A program made the translations under genes and the position numbers. The notes under the pieces were generated by a model that saw only the letters and a program-made list of their open reading frames with translations, searched no databases and had not been told where the DNA came from. From JANRKN01 sp033763435 (GTDB lineage Bacteria > Planctomycetota > Phycisphaerae > Phycisphaerales > UBA1924), in the NCBI GenBank assembly GCA_033763435.1, contig JANRKN010000150.1:1-11250 (forward strand): DNA of 11,250 bases, in the 5' to 3' direction. Below, piece after piece: positions 6,778-11,250 of this stretch. Position 1 is the stretch's first letter, and every line of letters begins with the position of its first letter.

Positions 6778-7428
6778 ATGATTCAGCACGCACCCGTCCC
6801 TCTCGTTGATCCCGCGGCCTTGGGCGCCGGGGTTCTTTGGGAAGCACTCTCCGTCGCCTCCGGTTGCGCAGTCACGCTCCTGAACGCCGACGGCACGATC
6901 GAGTTCGCCAACGACCGCTCCGCCGAACTCATCGGCACCACGCCTCAGGCCGTCATCGGCAAGCGCCTGCACGACCTGTTCAGCCCGCCCTTTGCCGAGA
7001 GCTATGTGCAGGCGCTGGGCCAGGTCCTCGCCGCGGGCCAGAGCGCCTCGGTGATCAAGTTCATCCACGGGCACCTGCTCCGCAGCACGCTCATGCCCCT
7101 CTCCAGCGGGCGCGTGCTGGTGATCTGCGCCAGCCCGGGCGAGATCGAGGGCGCCGTCCGACTCGCGCTCAACGCCTCGGGCTCCTCGCGCCGGGACGAG
7201 CTCGGGCCCCTCGCGGCGCTCTCGGCCCGCGAGTTGGAAGTCCTCGCGCACATCGGCGCCGGCAAGCGCACCAGCGAGATCGCCAGCAGTCTCTCGCGCT
7301 CAGCCAAGACGATCGAGCACCACATCGCCTCGATCGCCCGCAAGATGGGCGTGAGCAACCGCGTGGAGCTCGCGCGCATCGCCGTCAACGCCGGGCTTGT
7401 CGACTTCAAGGACCACGCCGCGGCCTGA
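6778..7428 (+). CDS. PAS-LuxR family transcriptional regulator
   Basis: The 216-residue cytoplasmic protein has an N-terminal PAS domain (about 20-118) with the usual features: a strand at AVTLLNADGTIEFAN, then the helix segment RSAELIGTTPQAVIGKRL and the motif HDLF. A linker leads to a LuxR/GerE-type helix-turn-helix (about 146-207): LSARELEVLAHIGAGKRTSE, then IASSLSRSAKTIEHHIASIA. There is no receiver domain, so control is probably by a ligand, cofactor or partner at the PAS domain. It should bind DNA as a dimer. It is divergent from the GH56-like gene across a 482-base region, which makes that gene and itself the first targets to consider; this is inference. The stop codon sits in the loop of a perfect 6-bp hairpin (7419-7434), with no following T-run. 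Confidence 0.92.
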   Translation: MIQHAPVPLVDPAALGAGVLWEALSVASGCAVTLLNADGTIEFANDRSAELIGTTPQAVIGKRLHDLFSPPFAESYVQALGQVLAAGQSASVIKFIHGHLLRSTLMPLSSGRVLVICASPGEIEGAVRLALNASGSSRRDELGPLAALSARELEVLAHIGAGKRTSEIASSLSRSAKTIEHHIASIARKMGVSNRVELARIAVNAGLVDFKDHAAA

Positions 7429-7531
7429 GCCGCGCCCGCGCAGTCTTCCATCCGTCCCGCGCCCGTGCATGCACACGCACGCGCGTTCGCACCTCGTGCC
7501 GCGATGCTCTGCGTGCGCTCAGGCCGGGCGC

Positions 7532-10366
7532 TCAGGCCTTCGCGGGCGGCAGCGGCATCGCCTGGATCGGCCTCAGCTCCGGGTGGTACGCCAGCCGGCA
7601 CTTGGCCGGGTTCGAGCCGTGCTCATCGAAGATCACGATCTCGTTGGGCACGCCGGGCTTCAGCGCCGTGCGGGGGATCAGGATCGGCGTCTGCCCGGGC
7701 ACGCTCTTCACCGCGGCTGCCGCGGTCGACTGGCCCGCGAAGTACCGCGCGATGTGATGCCCGTTGACGTAGATCTGCCCCTTGGACAGTTCATCGACCT
7801 CGAGCATCAGCGGCGCGACCGTGTCCACAGGCGTGAACTTGCCGCGCCACCACGTCGGCTCGCGGTGCTTGCCCTTGGGCGCGCCCTTCTGGAACGCCGT
7901 CGGCCCGGGCACTTCCCACTTGGCAAACGCCCACGCGCACGACTCGCTCAGGCACTCTTCGCCGTCGAGGAACTGCACGCACTTGCCAAAGCGCGCGACC
8001 AGCTCTTCGCCCGTCGAGTGCTCGTGGCTCGTGCCGTCGGGGATGATCGCCAGCTGAATCGTCGCGTTGCCCCGGCTCAGCTTGTCGGCATCGAGCGTCA
8101 CCACGCTCGGGCCCGCCTGATCGATGTACGCGACCGGAGCATCGTTCACCACCAGCAGCGCACGCCCCGGCACGTCGTGCAGATGCACGAACATCGGGCT
8201 CTTCTTCGAGCGGTGAGGCACCGTCCACGTCACCCGCTCGGGCAGCGTGCAATCGCCCTGGCGAACCTCCATCAAGGGCGCGCGGAACGCCATCACCTCG
8301 ATCGGCTGGCCCGTCACCGACTTCACCGCCCCCGTCGGCTTCACCACCGAGCACTCCCAGAAGTGCCCCGCCACGCCCTTGCTCTCGCCCAGGTGCACGC
8401 CCTCGGCAAACCGCCCGAGGTTCTCAGCCAGGATCACCAGATTGTGCGGCTGCTTGCGCACCGGAATCCCAAACTCGTGCCCCGCCCCCGGGCCCACGCC
8501 CACCAGCCCAAGCTCCTCGCCGTCGAGGAACAGGTGCAGACGATCGCCCGAGTTCGGGAAGATCACCTTGGCCTTGTGCGCGCTCGAGGCCTTCAGCGCG
8601 ACCCGGTACCAGCCGTAGCCCGACGGGCTCCCCAGCCGCGTCAGATCCTCGGGGCCCGCGATCGAGGCGTACCGCGCGCTCTCGCCCGTCAGATACTCCG
8701 TCATCGGCGCGTACGACCAGTCGTTGATCGTCACCTTCTCCGATCCCGCCGCGATCCCCACCGAGGGCAGCGCCTCGCACGGCACGCTCTTGTGCGTCCC
8801 GTCGGGCAGGAACTTCAGACACTGCTTCACGCCCGACGCCCCGATCGCCCGGCCGTCCGCCGTCAGCGCCGAAGCGCCCACCCACACGCCCTCGTCGGTC
8901 ACCTGCACCGCGTCGGCCTGCTTCTCGTTCAGCACCACGATCGTCATCGCCTCGTGGTCCGTGATGAACGGCTTCGTCGCCTTCGCGTCCGGCACCGCGA
9001 TCTCGATCGGCGAGCCGTTCAGGCTCAGCATCCCCGGCGCGCCCGCCGGCCCGTACAGCACCAGCGTCTTCCCGACCGAGGCCAGCGCGTTGAGATTGCA
9101 GTAATCCAGGAAGCTGCGCGGCGTCAGGTGCACGTTGAACAGGCACCACGCGACCGTCTGCTCGCCCATGTGCACGGGCATGTTCGACCCGTCGGGCAGC
9201 AGCAGCGTCGCGGCGTTGTTGAGCTTGGCCTTCGCGTCCGTCTCCTCGGTGTCGGGCCCGAAGACGAACGCGACGCCGCCCTGCGAACCCGAGACGTGAA
9301 CCACCGCCGCGCCCGAGCCTTCGCCCGCGGGGTCGGCGCCCACGGGGGCGTACGAGGACTCAAGATTGGCGAACACGCGCGCAAAGCGCGAGGCGAAGGT
9401 CGCGATCTTCTTGACCGCGGGCAGCGTTGCGCCCGCCGAGCCCGTGATCGAGAGCGGCGCCGCCCCGTCGCGCGAGGCGCTCATGAAGCTGAAGGTCGAG
9501 TCCGCCAGTCGCCCGCCCGCAAAGCCCGGCATCGTCGAGCCGCAGAACGGACGCAGGATGAACTGTCCGCCGCCCGCGAGGCACTCGGCCAGCCGCCTCT
9601 GAAGCCTGCGGGGCGAGAGGGGCGTGGGCATCTCGCGCGCCAGCGTCTGCGCGGGCGCGGTCTCGAAGGCCGCGACGAGCTTGGGCTGCGCGGGGCGCAC
9701 GATCCCGAGCTGGCGCAGCGTCGAGACCATGCGCTCAGAGCCCTGCCAGCAGTCGATCTGGCCTTCGACGCTCTGCCAGAGGTTGTTGGTGTTGATGGTG
9801 GGGACGTTGATCCCGCCCTCGCGGAGATAGCGCGCGATCTCGCCGATGTACTGCGAGCAGATGGTTTCGTGCCCGCACGTCCAGCCCTCTTCGAGCTGGA
9901 TCATCATGAGCGGGCCGCCGCGCCCGGGCGCGGTGACCTGCAGGTCGCGGATCTTCTCTGAGAGCGCGGTCATCCAGCGCGAGCAGGCCTCAAGGAAGGG
10001 CCCCGAGCCCGTGCGGGGCTTCATGTCGCGGTGCTCCATGAGCCAGGCGGGCAGGCCGCCGAAGTCCCACTCTGCGCCGACGTAAGGCCCGACGCGCAGG
10101 ACGACGTACATCCCCGCCTGGCCGACGAGCTCGATGAAGTGCCGAAGGTCGTTCGCGCCCGTGAAGTCGAACTGCCCGGGGCGCGCCTCGTGCCGCGCCC
10201 AGATCACGGGCGTCTCGATCGCGTTCAGCCCGGCGAGCTTCGCGGCATGGATCCGGTCCGCCCACGCCTCGCGCGGGACGCGCGCCATGCAGACCGAACC
10301 GCCCGCCAGCCAAAGCCGACGACCATCCAACATGAACGACTTGCCGTCATAGGTCAACGATGGCAT
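7532..10366 (-). CDS. GH35 beta-galactosidase-like protein lacking both catalytic glutamates
   Basis: The 944-residue protein has no signal peptide and probably acts in the cytoplasm. Residues 5-330 follow the GH35 TIM barrel: GLNAIETPVIWARHE (46-60), LRVGPYVGAEWDFGGLPAWL (90-109), GGPLMMIQLEEGW (150-162), PKLVAAFE (228-235) and CGSTMPGFAGG (275-285). Jelly-roll galactose-binding-type domains occupy the C-terminal half, including KGQIYVNGHHIARYF. In active GH35 enzymes the acid/base lies in Q-x-E-N-E and the nucleophile in T-E-x-W. Here those positions read Q-L-E-E-G (G161) and A-A-F-E (A233). Both glutamates therefore seem lost while the surrounding fold is kept. It may be a sugar-binding or regulatory pseudoenzyme, or a subgroup with relocated catalytic residues. 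The start ATG has GAGG 4 bases upstream. It converges on the PAS-LuxR gene. Confidence 0.88.
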   Translation of the reverse strand: MPSLTYDGKSFMLDGRRLWLAGGSVCMARVPREAWADRIHAAKLAGLNAIETPVIWARHEARPGQFDFTGANDLRHFIELVGQAGMYVVLRVGPYVGAEWDFGGLPAWLMEHRDMKPRTGSGPFLEACSRWMTALSEKIRDLQVTAPGRGGPLMMIQLEEGWTCGHETICSQYIGEIARYLREGGINVPTINTNNLWQSVEGQIDCWQGSERMVSTLRQLGIVRPAQPKLVAAFETAPAQTLAREMPTPLSPRRLQRRLAECLAGGGQFILRPFCGSTMPGFAGGRLADSTFSFMSASRDGAAPLSITGSAGATLPAVKKIATFASRFARVFANLESSYAPVGADPAGEGSGAAVVHVSGSQGGVAFVFGPDTEETDAKAKLNNAATLLLPDGSNMPVHMGEQTVAWCLFNVHLTPRSFLDYCNLNALASVGKTLVLYGPAGAPGMLSLNGSPIEIAVPDAKATKPFITDHEAMTIVVLNEKQADAVQVTDEGVWVGASALTADGRAIGASGVKQCLKFLPDGTHKSVPCEALPSVGIAAGSEKVTINDWSYAPMTEYLTGESARYASIAGPEDLTRLGSPSGYGWYRVALKASSAHKAKVIFPNSGDRLHLFLDGEELGLVGVGPGAGHEFGIPVRKQPHNLVILAENLGRFAEGVHLGESKGVAGHFWECSVVKPTGAVKSVTGQPIEVMAFRAPLMEVRQGDCTLPERVTWTVPHRSKKSPMFVHLHDVPGRALLVVNDAPVAYIDQAGPSVVTLDADKLSRGNATIQLAIIPDGTSHEHSTGEELVARFGKCVQFLDGEECLSESCAWAFAKWEVPGPTAFQKGAPKGKHREPTWWRGKFTPVDTVAPLMLEVDELSKGQIYVNGHHIARYFAGQSTAAAAVKSVPGQTPILIPRTALKPGVPNEIVIFDEHGSNPAKCRLAYHPELRPIQAMPLPPAKA

Positions 10367-10463
10367 CGGGCCTCGCGCTCCGCTTCAGCCCCGGAACCCC
10401 CCGCCGCCCTGCGTCCGAACACCCGGCCTCGGTCCTTCAAGGCCAGAAACAGTCATAACCACA

Positions 10464-10482
10464 GGCAAACCTTGGCTTTGCC
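10464..10482. repeat. Hairpin GGCAAA / TTTGCC in the GH35-like leader
   Basis: GGCAAA (10464-10469) and TTTGCC (10477-10482) form a 6-bp stem with a 7-base loop. It lies inside the predicted leader of the GH35-like gene. It may be an operator or an RNA stem; no known riboswitch fits it. Confidence 0.3.
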
Positions 10483-10503
10483 GTCCCTTTGCGGGGATCG
10501 GGC

Positions 10504-10512
10504 ATGATAGCA
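10504..10512 (-). promoter_or_regulatory. Candidate extended -10 promoter for the GH35-like gene
   Basis: On the minus strand this reads TGC-TATCAT: five of six -10 bases, preceded by the TGn of extended -10 promoters. No -35 is evident, which extended -10 promoters tolerate. Transcription would start near 10497 and give a leader of about 130 bases. Confidence 0.4.
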
Positions 10513-10659
10513 GCCACTTTCCCGAGGGCGAGTCCGCGGGGGGCATTCCAGCCAAAACACCGGGTTCCGAGAACCGAATTCTGCGCGGATTCCCGCGATC
10601 ATGGGCAGATTTCCGTGGGTCATTCGGAGTCCATCACGTACCTTCGCCGCCTCGGACCG

Positions 10660-10689
10660 GGGCGGCATCCTCCGCCCGGCCCGCGGAGG
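10660..10689 (+). promoter_or_regulatory. Hairpin covering the collagen-like gene's Shine-Dalgarno, with a competing stem
   Basis: CCTCCGC (10669-10675) pairs perfectly with GCGGAGG (10683-10689) across a 7-base loop. The 3' arm contains the whole ribosome site GGAGG (10685-10689), 7 bases before the GTG start. An upstream segment, GGGCGG (10660-10665), can instead pair with CCGCCC (10672-10677), which would break the first stem and free the ribosome site. This layout suits translational control, though chance pairing is common at this GC content. Confidence 0.45.
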
Positions 10690-10696
10690 CTTTCCT

Positions 10697-11250
10697 GTGA
10701 AGCAGCACTCGACGTTCGTGCGGGCCCTGGCCGCAGTGGCGATTCTCGCAGCGGCCGGCACCACCGCCTCCGCCCAAGGCACCACCGCCTTCACCTACCA
10801 AGGCATCCTCCGCAACGCCGGTACGCCCGTCGACGGCCTCGTCGACATCCAGTTCCGCCTCTACGACGCCGCGGGCGCTGGCAACCAGATCGGTGCCACC
10901 CTCCAGGCCGATGCCGCCCTGCTCGTCTCGGGCCTCATGAACGTCGACCTCGACTTCGGCCCCGGCGCGTTCGATGGCTCGGCCCGCTTCATCGAAATCT
11001 CCGTCCGCTCCACGGGCGAGACCGCCTTCACCGCCCTCACGCCCCGTGTCGCCATCCGCCCGGCGCCGTACGCCCTCTATGCCGCCAACAGCCAGCCCGG
11101 CCCCACCGGCCCCACCGGCCCCGCTGGTCCTCAGGGCCCGCAGGGCATCGCCGGTCCGGCAGGCGCGAACGGCAACGACGGCGCCCCCGGCGCTCCCGGT
11201 GCCCCCGGTGCAGCCGGTCCTCAGGGTCCGCAGGGTGACACGGGTCCGGC
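10697..11250 (+). CDS. Secreted collagen-like (Gly-X-Y repeat) protein, 3'-truncated by window end
   Basis: The first 184 residues are visible. GTG at 10697 is chosen because GGAGG lies 7 bases upstream and a Sec signal peptide begins there (1-26, cleavage after ASA, mature Q27). Residues 30-130 form a head domain with FTYQGILRNAG, DIQFRLYDAA, NVDLDFGPGAFDG and TPRVAIRPAPYALYAA. Heads of this kind precede collagen repeats in secreted bacterial proteins. From G135 to the window edge the sequence is an unbroken run of 17 Gly-X-Y triplets, rich in GPQ, GAP and GPT, which should form a collagen triple helix. It probably makes a trimeric extracellular stalk or fibre. The repeats use many GGT and CCT codons, unlike the GGC/CCC preference of the head. 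The length, any C-terminal anchor and any role in adhesion are outside the window. Confidence 0.9.
   Translation, partial: MKQHSTFVRALAAVAILAAAGTTASAQGTTAFTYQGILRNAGTPVDGLVDIQFRLYDAAGAGNQIGATLQADAALLVSGLMNVDLDFGPGAFDGSARFIEISVRSTGETAFTALTPRVAIRPAPYALYAANSQPGPTGPTGPAGPQGPQGIAGPAGANGNDGAPGAPGAPGAAGPQGPQGDTGP

Larger units (their letters stand above)
10367..10696. other. Divergent intergenic region between the GH35-like and collagen-like genes
   Basis: No gene is supported in these 330 bases. They hold a candidate extended -10 for the GH35-like gene (10504-10512), a hairpin GGCAAA/TTTGCC (10464-10482), and small stems GGTTC/GAACC (10563-10575) and CGCGG/CCGCG (10584-10597). A hairpin over the collagen-like ribosome site lies at 10669-10689. 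Base composition falls around 10440-10640, as expected for promoters. No clear -35/-10 pair was found for the collagen-like gene. Confidence 0.5.

Noticed and set aside
7465..7474. Perfect palindrome GTGCATGCAC between the PAS-LuxR and GH35-like genes
   Set aside because: It lies between convergent gene ends, is a single short copy and has no nearby promoter. It is probably chance.
7397..9961. An 854-codon open frame on the plus strand opposite the GH35-like gene
   Set aside because: Its translation is Arg/Ala/His-rich low-complexity sequence with no motif, while the minus strand encodes a recognisable GH35 fold. It is an antisense shadow of high third-position GC.
10455..10500. A possible cyclic-di-GMP (GEMM) riboswitch, because of an ACAGGCAAACC segment
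   Set aside because: Only a short stretch resembles the GEMM core. The second conserved helix and the GGGACGCAAAGCC-like segment are missing.

Overview
The window is a high-GC bacterial segment with closely packed genes on both strands. It most likely comes from a planctomycete of the class Phycisphaerae. That assignment is an inference. It rests on two secreted proteins ending in a Cys-flanked EF-hand module with a terminal Gly-Cys-Pro, on a HAF-repeat protein, and on a secreted collagen-like protein with a conserved N-terminal head, a combination typical of that class. No rRNA, tRNA, CRISPR array, insertion sequence or phage gene was seen.

Layout. Positions 1-1059 (+) hold the 3' part of an M24 metallopeptidase gene cut by the window edge. 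It converges, with 7 bases between stops, on a membrane-anchored hybrid histidine kinase (1067-2950, -). A 262-base divergent spacer contains several inverted repeats and a sigma-28-like -10 octamer. It leads to a small FlgM-like gene (3213-3491, +) and then a secreted HAF-repeat protein (3582-4820, +). That gene converges, with 14 bases between stops, on a secreted protein with clear similarity to GH56 hyaluronidases (4835-6295, -). A 482-base divergent control region separates the latter from a PAS-LuxR transcriptional regulator (6778-7428, +). The regulator converges on a 944-residue GH35 beta-galactosidase-like protein (7532-10366, -) in which both catalytic glutamates appear to be replaced. 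A 330-base divergent region ends in a hairpin that covers a Shine-Dalgarno sequence. The collagen-like protein gene (10697 to the window end, +) follows and is cut by the edge.

How the genes may work together. No long operon is present; most genes are single units arranged convergently or divergently. The general picture is of surface and polysaccharide biology (hyaluronidase-like enzyme, beta-galactosidase-like protein, collagen-like and HAF surface proteins) with sensory control nearby (hybrid kinase, PAS-LuxR regulator, possible anti-sigma factor). Direct regulatory links between neighbours are inference only.

The strongest items for follow-up are the bacterial GH56-like protein with a dockerin-like tail, the apparently catalytically dead GH35-like protein, and the collagen-like gene with its ribosome-site hairpin. 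No clearly new multi-gene defence or mobile system was found.
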